Source: Herbidospora solisilvae (GTDB lineage: Bacteria; Actinomycetota; Actinomycetes; Streptosporangiales; Streptosporangiaceae). From it: a stretch of DNA of 64,000 nt. The notes under the pieces were generated by a model that saw nothing but the letters and a program-made list of their open reading frames with translations, did not search any database and was not told the DNA's origin. Shown here in pieces: positions 42,263 through 52,179 of this stretch. Where the stretch lies: contig NZ_WXEW01000011.1 in assembly GCF_009901565.1 (NCBI RefSeq), positions 124,001-188,000 of the forward strand, written 5' to 3'. Position 1 is the first letter of the stretch. Each line of letters begins with the position of its first letter. The translations under genes were made by a program, and so were the position numbers.

Positions 42263-43623
42263 ACGCCTCTTACGACGTCAAGTTCTGGGACATCCGCCGC
42301 TACTCGACTACCCGAGGGCCGTCGTACACAGTCCGATGGACTGTCGGTAAGCGTGAGAAATCGAAGTCCTTCAAGACCAAAGCGCTCGCTGAAAACCTTC
42401 TCTCCGATCTTCGTCAGGCCGCCAAGCGTGGCGAAGCCTTCGACGTCGAAACGGGCCTGCCGGTCTCGATGCTCGCCGCAGCGAAGACAGGCCCGAGTTT
42501 TCTCGCATTCGCTCAGTCGTACATGGAGACCCGCTGGGTGCACCTGTCGGCTCTGAGCCGAGAGGCGATCGCCTACGCGATGCTCTCGATCATTCCGGCG
42601 CTGACCAAGGACGTACCGAGAAGGCCGGCCATTGAGGACTTGCGGGCCGTTCTCCGCACCTATGCGTTGCTGCCGGAGAAGCGGCGCCCCACCCTTTCTG
42701 ATGAGGAGCGGGCCACGCTCAAGTGGATCGAGGAGGCTTCGCTTCCGTTGGCTGACCTCGCTGAGGCGGCTGTCATTCGTACAGCCCTGGACGCGATCGC
42801 GCTCACCTTCAAGGGCACACCCGCCGCAGCGACGACGGTTCGCAGGAAGCGCGCCATCCTCCATCACGTCCTGGAGGCCGCAGTGGAGGGCCAGCACCTT
42901 TCGTCCAATCCGCTGCACGGCATCAAGTGGAAGCGTCCACGCTCATCGGACGCCGTAGACCCGTGCGTCGTGGTGAATCCCACGCAAGCGCGGGCGCTGC
43001 TCGACACCGTGCGGACGCTCGGTCGAACCCGTGGCGCTCGGATGTACGCCATGTTCGCCTGCATGTATTACGCCGCTCTGCGATCAGAGGAGGTCGCCGC
43101 CCTGCGCAGTGCCAACTGCGAGCTTCCCGATGAGGGCTGGGGGATGCTCACCTTGGAGAAGGCGCGACCGCAGACGAGCCGTAGATGGAGTGACACCGGC
43201 GAGCAGCACGAGGACCGTGCTCTCAAGCACCGGGCCAACAGGGAGACCCGGCCGGTGCCCATTCCGCCGGTCCTGGTCGCGATTCTGCGGGAGCATATAA
43301 AGCAGTTCGGCGTCACCGATGACGGCCGGCTGTTCCGATCCCGGACGGGAGCAAGCTACACGTCGTCTGCCATCTCCCAGACCTGGCAGGAGGCCCGCAG
43401 GGCAGCTCTGACGCCTGCTCAATACGTATCGCGTCTGGCGGCCCGCCCGTACGACCTCAGGCATGCGGCCGTGTCACTCTGGCTGAACGCGGGCGTCCCT
43501 GCGCCCGAGGTCGCCAACCGCGCGGGTCACAGCGTGGACGTGCTTCTCAAGGTGTACGCCAAGTGCATCGACGGCCAGCGAGCGCAGGCGAACGGCCAGA
43601 TAGATCGGGTTCTCGGCGAATGA
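42259..43623 (+). CDS. int: Tyrosine-family site-specific integrase
   Basis: 454 residues from GTG. The SAM-like core-binding domain spans about 70-185. The catalytic domain has Arg I in LRSEEVAAL (about 273), box II PYDLRHAAVSLWL, AGHS, and the nucleophilic tyrosine in LLKVYAKCI (about 441). The usual His of HxxR is Tyr (YDLR), a substitution also seen in other actinobacterial integrases. It should recombine attP with the 3' half of tRNA-Arg(CCT). The gene ends 219 nt from attR and is followed by a good terminator. Confidence 0.95.
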   Translation: MNASYDVKFWDIRRYSTTRGPSYTVRWTVGKREKSKSFKTKALAENLLSDLRQAAKRGEAFDVETGLPVSMLAAAKTGPSFLAFAQSYMETRWVHLSALSREAIAYAMLSIIPALTKDVPRRPAIEDLRAVLRTYALLPEKRRPTLSDEERATLKWIEEASLPLADLAEAAVIRTALDAIALTFKGTPAAATTVRRKRAILHHVLEAAVEGQHLSSNPLHGIKWKRPRSSDAVDPCVVVNPTQARALLDTVRTLGRTRGARMYAMFACMYYAALRSEEVAALRSANCELPDEGWGMLTLEKARPQTSRRWSDTGEQHEDRALKHRANRETRPVPIPPVLVAILREHIKQFGVTDDGRLFRSRTGASYTSSAISQTWQEARRAALTPAQYVSRLAARPYDLRHAAVSLWLNAGVPAPEVANRAGHSVDVLLKVYAKCIDGQRAQANGQIDRVLGE

Positions 43624-43640
43624 TCCACAGCTCTCGGAAT

Positions 43641-43664
43641 CGGCCTCGGCACATGCCGGGGCCG
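43641..43664 (+). terminator. Terminator of xis-int
   Basis: An 11-bp stem (cggcctcggca, tgccggggccg, one G-T pair) with a 2-nt loop sits 17 nt past the integrase stop and is followed by tcttcgttt. Confidence 0.8.
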
Positions 43665-43842
43665 TCTTCGTTTGGAAGCACTGACCTGCGAAAATACCCC
43701 GGATTCCATTCCGCGTATATTCCGGGACCACTGACAAACGGCTGCCTACGGCGTCATTTGGTGGCACACGAGAGGCGTCCGGACGGACCTAGCGGCGATC
43801 TTCGAAAGCTCTGTTCTCGCAGCTCAACGTACATATGATCTT

Positions 43843-43885
43843 GTGCCCCCGGTAGGAATCGAACCTACGACACCAGGTTTAGGAA
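43843..43885. repeat. attR: element-borne copy of the 43-bp repeat, completing tRNA-Arg
   Basis: Identical to 28394-28436. Here the repeat forms the 3' half of an intact tRNA gene, so the element restored the gene on integration. Recombination between the two copies would excise a circle of about 15.4 kb. Confidence 0.92.
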
Positions 43886-43916
43886 ACCTGTGCTCTATCC
43901 CCTGAGCTACGGGAGC
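43844..43916 (-). tRNA. tRNA-Arg (anticodon CCT)
   Basis: 73 nt. The acceptor stem GCTCCCG/CGGGGGC (one G-T pair) has discriminator A. The D arm is gctcaggggatagagc, and the anticodon stem caggt/acctg has loop ttCCTaa. The T arm reads gtaggttcgattcctac. CCA is not encoded. It reads AGG codons. It is the integration site of the AICE. Confidence 0.96.
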
Positions 43917-44046
43917 CGACCCCCCAAGCCTAGCGAAACCCGAGCCCCCCGCGCGCCACCCACCACACCCCAAATCCCCCCCACCCAAAGGCAAAGCCAA
44001 GACAACCAAGCCGCACCCCGCCGGAAAGGGTGATGGGCTCGCCACC

Positions 44047-44496
44047 GTGAACCGAGGACGCCGTCCCGGCAGCCGCGCACTCCGCCCCGTAGTCCTGCTG
44101 GCCGCCCTACTAGCCCCCGCCGTACTCGCCCTAGGGTTACTCGTCGCCGAACTGACGGAATTCGGCGTCCCCCCGTACTTGCGAGCCAAGCCGGCGCAGC
44201 CCCCGGTCTTCATGGCCCCGACCCCGCTGCCCCGCCCGGCGGCCCCGGACCGCCTGTACGAAGGCCCCCTCCCCGCCCCGGAAAAGCGGCACCGCCCCAG
44301 AAAACCACCCCCCATCCAGGCCGCGGCAGCACCAGCGCCCGCCACGCCGCACCAAGAGCCCAACACCCCCCCAAGAACAAAGACCACCCCCCCAAGACCC
44401 ACCCCGAGACAAGCCCCCCGGCAACCCTGCCCCGACGAATGGACCGACACGTGGCTCTGGGAGATGTGCCAGGAGGAGGCCCGCAAGCCAGCCTGA
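44047..44496 (+). CDS. Proline-rich single-pass membrane or exported protein
   Basis: 149 residues from GTG. An Arg-rich N-terminus is followed by one membrane segment (VVLLAALLAPAVLALGLLVA), then a Pro/Ala/Lys-rich, disordered region of about 80 residues. The ending (CPDEWTDTWLWEMCQEEARKP, cysteines 16 apart) could make a disulphide. It could be an envelope-spanning protein. I recognise no family. Biased composition makes the call less certain. Confidence 0.55.
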   Translation: MNRGRRPGSRALRPVVLLAALLAPAVLALGLLVAELTEFGVPPYLRAKPAQPPVFMAPTPLPRPAAPDRLYEGPLPAPEKRHRPRKPPPIQAAAAPAPATPHQEPNTPPRTKTTPPRPTPRQAPRQPCPDEWTDTWLWEMCQEEARKPA

Positions 44497-44648
44497 AAAC
44501 CCATGCGAACGGTCCACAAGGCGCACATGGCACAAGACACGTGAATCGGTATGTAACGGCTCCTACGACTCGGCCACGACCACACATCCTGCTGTAGTAA
44601 CGTGCGTCCCTGACCGAGGTCACAAATTCGCAAACGGAGGAGTCGAGC

Positions 44649-45704
44649 GTGCGATCAGCGGGACTGGTCGCGGCCCTCATGCTGGCGCTCTCTATGGCCG
44701 CGCCGGCGCAGGCCGCCCCGGCACAGGCCGCGAAGACGCAGACCGCTCAGAAGAAAGATCCTGCCACGCTGACCGAGCTCCGACGCGATGCCGAAGAGGC
44801 GGCCAAGGGCATCGAGGCCGCCACCAAGGCGCTCGTGGCGCGGCAGAAGGAGTTCGACACCTCCAACAAGCAGCTTGAGGCCAAGCTGACGCAGCTGCGC
44901 GCGGCCGACCAGCAGCTCGCGCGGATCCGGCAGCCGCTGTCCGACCTGATCGAGCTGATGTACCAGAATCCGGCCAGCCGGAACATCGGGTCCCTGCTGA
45001 CCAGCCGGAACGGCGAGGCGTCGCTGCGGGCGATGAGCGACGCCAACCAGCTCATCGCCGGGCGCAACATCGTGGTCGTCGACGCCACCCGCCTGTTCCA
45101 GGAGCGGGAGCAGCTGGCCGCGGAGGCGCAGGAGCTGCGGGCCACGAAGCTCCTCCAAGAGGCCCAGCTCACGTTCGAGATCGACACGCTGCGCAAGCAG
45201 TCGCAGAAGACGGTCAAATCCCTCACCAGCGCCCTCGCCAAGCTTGGCGTGAAGCGTGGCGGGGGCGCGTGCGACCCGACGCGGGTCGTGCTCGCGGAGG
45301 AGTACGCGAACGGCCTGCTGCCCAGCAACGTGCTCTGCCCGCTGCCCTTCAAGGGTGAGGAACTCCGCGCCGACGCCGCGATCGCCTTCGCCGACCTCAA
45401 TCTGGCGTACAAGCGACGCTTCGGACAGCCCCTCTGCGTCATCGACAGCTACCGCAGCCTCCGCGACCAGCAGATCGTCTACTACCAGCGGCCCGGCCTG
45501 GCGGCCATCCCCGGCCGCAGCAACCACGGCCTCGGCCTGGCGGTCGACTTCTGCGGGCCGATCCGCGTGTACAAATCCACCGAATTCGTCTGGCTCGAAC
45601 AGAACGGCAAGAAATTCGGCTGGATCCACCCCGACTGGGCCTACGTGAGCCCCTTCGAACCCTGGCACTGGGAATACGACCCCAAGATCGGCTCCCTCCT
45701 CTAA
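44649..45704 (+). CDS. Secreted M15 (VanY-type) peptidase with coiled-coil N-domain
   Basis: 351 residues from GTG with GGAGGAG upstream. Signal peptide (ALMLALSMAAPAQA). Residues 35-190 are a long coiled coil (AKGIEAATKALVARQKEFDT, and RQPLSDLIELM), like the hinge of wall-hydrolase partners. The C-terminal M15 domain has zinc ligands in RSNHGLGLAVDF (His, Asp) and EPWHWEY (His), with a conserved Glu before them. It should cleave D-Ala-D-Ala or peptide stems in peptidoglycan. The coiled coil may keep it inactive until a division complex binds it, as for NlpC/P60 enzymes; that is inference. Confidence 0.9.
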   Translation: MRSAGLVAALMLALSMAAPAQAAPAQAAKTQTAQKKDPATLTELRRDAEEAAKGIEAATKALVARQKEFDTSNKQLEAKLTQLRAADQQLARIRQPLSDLIELMYQNPASRNIGSLLTSRNGEASLRAMSDANQLIAGRNIVVVDATRLFQEREQLAAEAQELRATKLLQEAQLTFEIDTLRKQSQKTVKSLTSALAKLGVKRGGGACDPTRVVLAEEYANGLLPSNVLCPLPFKGEELRADAAIAFADLNLAYKRRFGQPLCVIDSYRSLRDQQIVYYQRPGLAAIPGRSNHGLGLAVDFCGPIRVYKSTEFVWLEQNGKKFGWIHPDWAYVSPFEPWHWEYDPKIGSLL

Positions 45705-45819
45705 AAACCCTTCCTGCTCCGTTACGGCTCCGCCCACCCCACCCCGCCCGCCGTCAAGGGCTCGCGCCGCACCCGGCGCCAACCGGCCGCGCCCGTCCAG
45801 CGCCGCTACGCCGCCATGT

Positions 45820-46410
45820 CTAACGAGGATGAATGGCGATCGACAACCGCGCCCCCGCCTGCGCCCGAGCCAGCGACGCGGCCTGACCGGTCGTCGTGGC
45901 CAGCACGAGCAACCCGCCCTCCTCCGACTGCGCCTTCGTCAACACGGTCACCCGCTCGGCCGCGGTCTCCGCGTGCGTCTCATAGGCGGCCAGGACATCG
46001 ATCACATCCCCGGCCGTCACCAGCTCGGCCGCATCCGCGTCCTCGACCCGCACCGGCGTGGCCACCACCCCTCGCGCGTTCGAGGCCAGCAACCCACTCC
46101 CGAGCAACCGGGCATCAGTGAGCACCTCCCCCCGCCGGGCGGGCGCCGTCAGCACCCTCCCGACCACAGGCGAACCGGCGGCGAGATACCCGTCAGGCAG
46201 CACCGAAGAGGGCACCCGAACCGTAGAAAGATCCCCCGCCGCGAGGCGCCCGCCGGAGAGATCACGAGCCGCGACGAGAACGGCCACACCCGACGGAGCC
46301 CGTACAGAAACCAGAACCCCGGCCACCGCCAGCCCCAGCAGCACAGCCGAGATCAACCGCCGACGCCGGGCAAGCACCCGAGCCCACCGCGCCGGCACCG
46401 CGACACGCAT
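45820..46410 (-). CDS. SAF-domain protein (CpaB/RcpC-like)
   Basis: 196 residues. One N-terminal membrane segment (LISAVLLGLAVAGVLVSV) precedes an SAF domain (VAVLVAARDLSGGRLAAGDL, with VGRVLTAPARRGEVLTDARL) and a short C-terminal beta domain (VIDVLAAYETHAETAAERVTV in part). The layout matches Flp pilus assembly protein CpaB, but no other tad genes are here. It may act in envelope assembly alone. Confidence 0.85.
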   Translation of the reverse strand: MRVAVPARWARVLARRRRLISAVLLGLAVAGVLVSVRAPSGVAVLVAARDLSGGRLAAGDLSTVRVPSSVLPDGYLAAGSPVVGRVLTAPARRGEVLTDARLLGSGLLASNARGVVATPVRVEDADAAELVTAGDVIDVLAAYETHAETAAERVTVLTKAQSEEGGLLVLATTTGQAASLARAQAGARLSIAIHPR

Positions 46411-46673
46411 GACAAAACTCCAAGGACAGAAGGAGGAGCAACACTCGACACCTCAAGCAAGCTCCACAGAACGAACCGCTTTTCCGCGGGCGCAACGAAC
46501 ACTGCGGGCAGATACCAGCGGGCACGAGCCAGGGATACGAGCCAAAGAGCCAAGATCGGCGCAGCTCTCGATTCACCAAGGTGTTCCGCACGAACAGCCA
46601 AGCTCAGTGGCGGAGGCCGACGCCGACCCGAAGAGAATCCCGCGCGTCGGCCGTCCGTACACAAAGACCGCGA

Positions 46674-47480
46674 TCAGGGCAGTTCGAACGGCAGCTTGAT
46701 CCCGTCCAGCGCGTTCCCGCAAGCGCAGGCCCGCTCCTCCGGCAGCGCCTTCACCACCTGCTCCACCAGCGACCGCATCCGCTCCACGTTGGCCGCGAAG
46801 AAGGCCATCACCTCTTCATGGGTGACCCCTTCACCCGTCTCGACCCCCGCGTCGTGATCGGTCACCAGGGACATCGACGTGTAGCAGAGCGCCAACTCCC
46901 GGGCCAGCACCGACTCAGGAAACCCGGTCATCCCGACGATCGAGCACCCCATGCTCGCGAACCACTTCGACTCGGCCCGGGTCGAGAACCGGGGGCCTTC
47001 GATCACCACGAGGGTTCCGCCGTCGGACACGTCCCACCCGGACGCGCTCGCCACGGACACGGCGGCGGCCCGCCCGTCAGGGCAGTAGGGGTCGGCGAAG
47101 GACACGTGGACGGCGCCGCCCGCGTCGTAGAAGGTCTGGATGCGACCGGAGGTGCGGTCGATGAGCTGGTCGGGGACGACCAGGGCGCCGGGGCCGAGTT
47201 CGGCGCGGAGGGAGCCGACGGCACTGGGGGCCAGCACCTGGCGCACGCCGAGGGAGCGCAGCGCCCACAGGTTGGCGCGGTAGGGGATGCGGTGGGGCGG
47301 GAAGCCGTGGTCCCGCCCGTGGCGGGGGATGAAGGCGACGGCGCGGCCGCCGATGCGCCCGACCGTCACCTTGTCGCTGGGGGGCCCGTAGGGGGTCGCG
47401 ACATCGATCTCCTCGGCGTCGTCGAGCAGGGAGTAGAACCCTGAGCCGCCGATGACACCGATGTCCACACGATTGACCAT
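46674..47480 (-). CDS. mtnP: S-methyl-5'-thioadenosine phosphorylase
   Basis: 268 residues. Nucleoside phosphorylase fold of the MTAP/PNP group: phosphate loop IGGSGFYSL, HGRDHGFPPHRIPYRAN (His and Arg), SAVGSL, and EGPRFSTRAESKWF plus GMTGFPES in the substrate pocket. It splits MTA to adenine and methylthioribose-1-phosphate in methionine salvage. The substrate-specificity residues point to MTAP, although S-methyl-5'-thioinosine or PNP activity cannot be excluded. The gene is close to the FmdB-type gene upstream on the same strand. Confidence 0.93.
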   Translation of the reverse strand: MVNRVDIGVIGGSGFYSLLDDAEEIDVATPYGPPSDKVTVGRIGGRAVAFIPRHGRDHGFPPHRIPYRANLWALRSLGVRQVLAPSAVGSLRAELGPGALVVPDQLIDRTSGRIQTFYDAGGAVHVSFADPYCPDGRAAAVSVASASGWDVSDGGTLVVIEGPRFSTRAESKWFASMGCSIVGMTGFPESVLARELALCYTSMSLVTDHDAGVETGEGVTHEEVMAFFAANVERMRSLVEQVVKALPEERACACGNALDGIKLPFELP

Positions 47481-47558
47481 GGCGCCGACACTAGCGCCCT
47501 GGGCCCCACCCGGTGAGGCCCTATGCGCCTTCCTGTGGACAACCCGCTTCGTCGCAGG

Positions 47559-47858
47559 TCAGGCCGCTGGAGTGCTCGCGGGGGCGGGGCTCGCGGGAGC
47601 ACTCGGGGTGCTCGTCTCGGCCGGCTTGCTCTCGGTGGCCGGCTTGGACGGCGACGTCGAGGTCGTGGACGACGACGTCGACGAGCGGTTGTCGGTCCGG
47701 TAGAAGCCCGAGCCCTTGAACACGATGCCCACCGCGTTGAAGACCTTGCGGAGGCGGCCCTGGCAGGCGGGGCACTCGGTCAGGGCGTCGTCGGTGAACT
47801 TCTGGACGACTTCGAGCTGCTCACCACAATTGGTGCAGGCGTACTGGTAGGTGGGCAC
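47559..47858 (-). CDS. FmdB-family zinc-ribbon protein
   Basis: 99 residues from GTG with GAGGAGGAC upstream. A zinc ribbon at residues 1-45 (PTYQYACTNCGEQLEVVQKF, then ECPACQGRLRKVF) is followed by VGIVFKGSGFYRTD, the signature of FmdB. A Ser/Thr/Pro/Ala-rich tail of about 40 residues follows. FmdB proteins were first linked to amidase operon control; the general function is unknown. Conserved near 5-FCL and mtnP in actinobacteria. Confidence 0.92.
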   Translation of the reverse strand: MPTYQYACTNCGEQLEVVQKFTDDALTECPACQGRLRKVFNAVGIVFKGSGFYRTDNRSSTSSSTTSTSPSKPATESKPAETSTPSAPASPAPASTPAA

Positions 47859-47945
47859 GCGGTCCTCCTCAGTGACTTGGCACTCGACCCAAGCGACTGC
47901 TAAATGATAAGGCACTGGCAAGCTGCAACGTTGCCGTGGGGGAGT

Positions 47946-49454
47946 TTAGTCCCCTGTCTCCCCATACCAGCCTGCGAGTTTGCCTCTGCGAGAGACCGCG
48001 CGCAGGCGCTTTTCGACGGTGCGGCGCTGGGCCGCCGTGGTCACGACGAGCAGTTGGTCGTCGCGGCGCAGGCGGGTGCTGCCGTCGGGGACGAACGAGT
48101 GGCCGTCTCTGACGACCATGGTGACCGCGGCGTCCGAGGGCAGGCGGAGCTCGAAGACCTCGACGCCGTGCAGCTTCGACTCCGGCGGGATCCGCACCTG
48201 GAGCAGGTCGGCGTTCAGCTCCTCCAGCGGGGCGGCCTCCACGTCGAGGTCGCGGGCCTCGCCCTCGTTCGACAGGCGCAGCACCCGGGCCAGGAACGGC
48301 AGGGTCGGGCCCTGGATCAGGGTGAAGACCACCACGATCACGAAGACCTCGTTGAACAGGGCCTTGGCGCCCGGAACCCCGGACGCCCACGGGATGGTGG
48401 CCAGGACGATGGGGACCGCGCCGCGCAGCCCCGCCCACGACAGGAAGACCTGTTCTCGCCAGCTGACCCGGTCGATGCGGGCGACCTGTACGGCCAGAGA
48501 CGACAGGACCACGGAGATCGGGCGGGCCAGGAGCACCAAGGCGAGGCCGGCGACCAGACCCGGGATGATCTGGCTCGGCAGCTCGCTGGGGCTGACCAGC
48601 ATGCCGAGCATGACGAACAGGCCGATCTGGGCCAGCCAGGCCGCCCCTTCGGCGAAGCCCCTCGTCGCGGCCCGGTGGGGGAGCCGGCTGTTGCCGATGA
48701 TCAGCGTGGCGAGATACACCGACAAGAAGCCGGAGGCGTGCAGCAGGACCGCCCCGCTGTAGGCGATGAACGACACCGCCAGGACCGCGATCGGATAGAG
48801 GCCCGAGGCGGGCAGCGCGACCCTGCGCAGCGCGTAGGCCGAGACCGGGCCCACGGCGCAGCCGACCGCCGCGCCCGCGGCCAGTTCCCACAGGGCGGTG
48901 CCCAGAACGTTCCACGCCGACGGCATGGGCGCGCTGACCTGGCTCAGCATGACGACGACGATCACCGTGGGGGCGTCGTTGAAGCCCGACTCGGCCTCCA
49001 GGGTGCCGGCCAGGCGGGGCGGCAGCGGGAGCCGGCGCAGCACGCTGAAGACCGCCGCGGCGTCGGTCGAGGCGAGGATCGCGCCCAGCAGCATGGCCGT
49101 GCGCCAGTCCATGCCCAGGAAACCGGCCACGGCCAGCGCCAGCACGATGATGCTGACCGCGACACCGAACGTGGCCAGCACCGAAGCGGTCGGCACGGTC
49201 GTGCGCACGTGTTCCCAGTTGGTGGTCAGGCCGCCTTCGGCCAGAATGATCGCGAGCGCGATCAGGCCGATCTGCTTGGCCAGTTCGGCGTCCTCGAAGT
49301 GGATGCCGAGGCCCGACTCGCCGAGGGCGACGCCCAGGGCGAGGTAGAGGAGCAGTGAGGGCAGACCGGTGCGGTGGGCGATCCTGACCGAGATCACGGC
49401 CGCCAGGACGATCACGGCGGACAGGAGGAGCCATCCGTCGATGTCCAGGCGCAC
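47946..49454 (-). CDS. K+(Na+)/H+ antiporter NhaP2/CvrA-type
   Basis: 502 residues from GTG. About 13 membrane helices (VIVLAAVISVRIAHRTGLPS, ALGVALGESGLG, GAILASTDAAAVFSVLR with the paired ASTDAA of CPA1 antiporters) lead to a cytosolic RCK_C/TrkA-C domain (about 405-490) ending in a variable tail. It should expel K+ or Na+ in exchange for protons, controlled by nucleotide binding. It stands between the 5-FCL and FmdB genes on the same strand. Confidence 0.93.
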   Translation of the reverse strand: MRLDIDGWLLLSAVIVLAAVISVRIAHRTGLPSLLLYLALGVALGESGLGIHFEDAELAKQIGLIALAIILAEGGLTTNWEHVRTTVPTASVLATFGVAVSIIVLALAVAGFLGMDWRTAMLLGAILASTDAAAVFSVLRRLPLPPRLAGTLEAESGFNDAPTVIVVVMLSQVSAPMPSAWNVLGTALWELAAGAAVGCAVGPVSAYALRRVALPASGLYPIAVLAVSFIAYSGAVLLHASGFLSVYLATLIIGNSRLPHRAATRGFAEGAAWLAQIGLFVMLGMLVSPSELPSQIIPGLVAGLALVLLARPISVVLSSLAVQVARIDRVSWREQVFLSWAGLRGAVPIVLATIPWASGVPGAKALFNEVFVIVVVFTLIQGPTLPFLARVLRLSNEGEARDLDVEAAPLEELNADLLQVRIPPESKLHGVEVFELRLPSDAAVTMVVRDGHSFVPDGSTRLRRDDQLLVVTTAAQRRTVEKRLRAVSRRGKLAGWYGETGD

Positions 49455-49472
49455 CAGGTCCCCTTTCGTGAT

Positions 49473-50069
49473 TTATGTAGATTCTTTCACAGGAACCACA
49501 CGGATCCCGGACGGCAACGCCGCGTACCTGACCCGCTGGTCATGCGGTTCGGCGGGCACGCCGGGACGCAGTTCCCCCTCGTTGAGCAGGGCGACGGTCG
49601 GCACGTTGGGGCCCACTCTCGCCAGGGCGCGGTCGTAGGAGCCGCCGCCTCGCCCGAGGCGTACACCCGAATGGGGATCGACGGCGAGGGCCGGGACGAT
49701 GACCAGCGCGGCGGTCCGGATTGTGTCCACGCCACGCCTGGTGTCGACCGGTTCCATGATCCCGTGGCGGCCCGGCGCGAGGGTGTCGGGACCGTCGTAG
49801 ACGGCCCAGTCGAGGTCGTCGTCGTCGCGCAGCACCGGGAGGATCACGGTCGCGCCGTGTTTCCACAATGCGAACACCAGGCCCTCGGTGGCGGGTTCCG
49901 TTCCGGTCGACCAATAACAGGCGACGAGGCCGGCCATCTGGACCCATGGCTGGTCAAGCAGGTTCTCCCTGATCCGGCGAGCGCTCTCACGGCGATCGTC
50001 GACGTCCATGATGGAACGTTCACGCAGAATTTCACGCCTCAGCTCGAACTTGTCCAAAGAGGCCTCCAC
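49473..50069 (-). CDS. 5-formyltetrahydrofolate cyclo-ligase
   Basis: 198 residues. The N-terminal basic helix (KFELRREILRERSIM) is followed by the ATP-binding set: YWSTGTEPAT, VILPVLRDD, and VIVPALAVDPHSGVRLGRGGGSYDRAL with the phosphate loop GRGGGSYDR. It turns 5-formyl-THF into 5,10-methenyl-THF using ATP. It is divergent from galU with only 12 nt between starts, so the two promoters must overlap the opposite genes. Confidence 0.93.
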   Translation of the reverse strand: MEASLDKFELRREILRERSIMDVDDRRESARRIRENLLDQPWVQMAGLVACYWSTGTEPATEGLVFALWKHGATVILPVLRDDDDLDWAVYDGPDTLAPGRHGIMEPVDTRRGVDTIRTAALVIVPALAVDPHSGVRLGRGGGSYDRALARVGPNVPTVALLNEGELRPGVPAEPHDQRVRYAALPSGIRVVPVKEST

Positions 50070-50081
50070 TAGCCTTCATCC

Positions 50082-50973
<892 letters not shown>

Positions 50974-50990
<17 letters not shown>

Positions 50991-52179
50991 CGATCTCAAA
51001 CCGGTCGATCGGCACCTCGCCGACATCCTGGCGACCGTCCGCCCTCTGGCGCCCCTCGAACTCGATCTTGAGCGGGCGCTGGGGGCGGTGCTCGCCGAAG
51101 ACGTGACCGCGCCGGTCGACCTGCCGCCCTTCGACAACTCGGCGATGGACGGCTACGCGGTCGTCGCCGCCGACCTCGCCCTGGTCCCGGCGACGCTTCC
51201 GGTGACCGAGGACGTCGCGGCGGGAGATCCGTCCGTACACGCGATCGGGCCGGGCCTGACCGCCCGCATCATGACCGGGGCGCCGCTGCCGGCCGGCGCG
51301 GACACGGTCGTGCCGGTCGAGTACACCGACGGCGGCACCGCCCACGTGGTTGTCCACAGGCAGGTCGAGCGCGGCAACGCGATCCGCCGGGCGGGTGAGG
51401 ATGTGCGGGTGGGAGATGTGGTCCTGGCCGAGGGCACGCGCATCGGAGCGGCCCAGATCGGCATCCTGGCGGGGGTCGGGCGGCGGCGGGTGCTGGTCCG
51501 GCCGGTGCCCCGGGTGGCCGTGTTGTCGACGGGCGCCGAGCTCGCCGAGCCCGGAACCCCGCTCGGGTACGGCCAGATCTGGGAGTCCAACAGCTTCATG
51601 CTGGCCGCCGCGGTCCGCGAGGCCGGCGGCGAGGCGTTCCGGGTGGGGTCGGTGACCGACGACCCGCGCGTCTTCATGGAGACCCTCGACGCGCAGTTGG
51701 TCCGGGCCGACGCGGTGATCACCAGCGGCGGCGTCTCGATGGGCGCCTACGAGCCGGTGAAAGAGGGCCTGAGCCCGCTCGGCACGGTCAAGTTCGAGAA
51801 GGTCGCCATGCAGCCCGGCATGCCCCAGGGCTTCGGCGTGGTCGGCGACGACCAGATCCCGATCTTCACCCTGCCCGGCAACCCGGTCTCGTCCTACGTC
51901 TCCTTCGTGCTCTTCGTGCGCCCCGCCCTGCGCCGCATGCAGGGCCTGCCCGCCTCGCTGCCCTCGACGGTCCAGGCCGTCTGCGACGCGCGGCTGCGCT
52001 CCCCGAAGGGCCGCCGTTCCTACCTGCGCGCGGTGCTGAGCGGTGACAAGGTCACCCCCGCCCGCGGCCAGGGCTCCCACCAGCTCGCCGCGCTGGCCGC
52101 GGCCGACGCGCTGATCGTCGTACCGGAAGACGTGACCGAGGTCCCGGAAGGGACGACTGTTGAGGTGATCCCGCTGTGA
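50974..52179 (+). CDS. moeA: Molybdopterin molybdenumtransferase / gephyrin-like protein Glp
   Basis: 401 residues. MoeA domains: N-terminal (LPPFDNSAMDGYAV), the MPT-binding domain with VLSTGAELAEPG, TSGGVSMGAYE and LPGNPVSSYVSF, and the C-terminal barrel (VTPARGQGSHQLAAL). It inserts molybdate into adenylyl-molybdopterin. In corynebacteria a MoeA paralogue next to galU (Glp) binds FtsZ and a membrane receptor GLPR. The same gene order with a SepX-like gene downstream here suggests that this copy may have the division role. It overlaps moaC by 4 nt. Confidence 0.95.

Larger units (their letters stand above)
28394..43885. mobile_element. Actinomycete integrative and conjugative element (AICE) in tRNA-Arg(CCT)
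   Basis: A 15.4-kb element is bounded by a perfect 43-bp direct repeat that equals the 3' half of tRNA-Arg(CCT). It carries the full AICE gene set on the plus strand: GntR regulator, Pra-like activator, FtsK/TraSA translocase, RepSA-type initiator, Xis and integrase, with the integrase gene 219 nt from the tRNA-proximal end, the usual position. Cargo on the left side consists of a type ISP restriction-modification enzyme, a tiny zinc ribbon and an XRE-TPR regulator. All backbone genes are intact, so excision, replication and transfer look possible. Spread (Spd) genes are not recognised. Confidence 0.9.

Noticed and set aside
45820-46410. SAF-domain gene as part of a Tad/Flp pilus locus
   Set aside because: No tadA, tadB/C, prepilin or peptidase gene is in the window, so a pilus locus cannot be supported.
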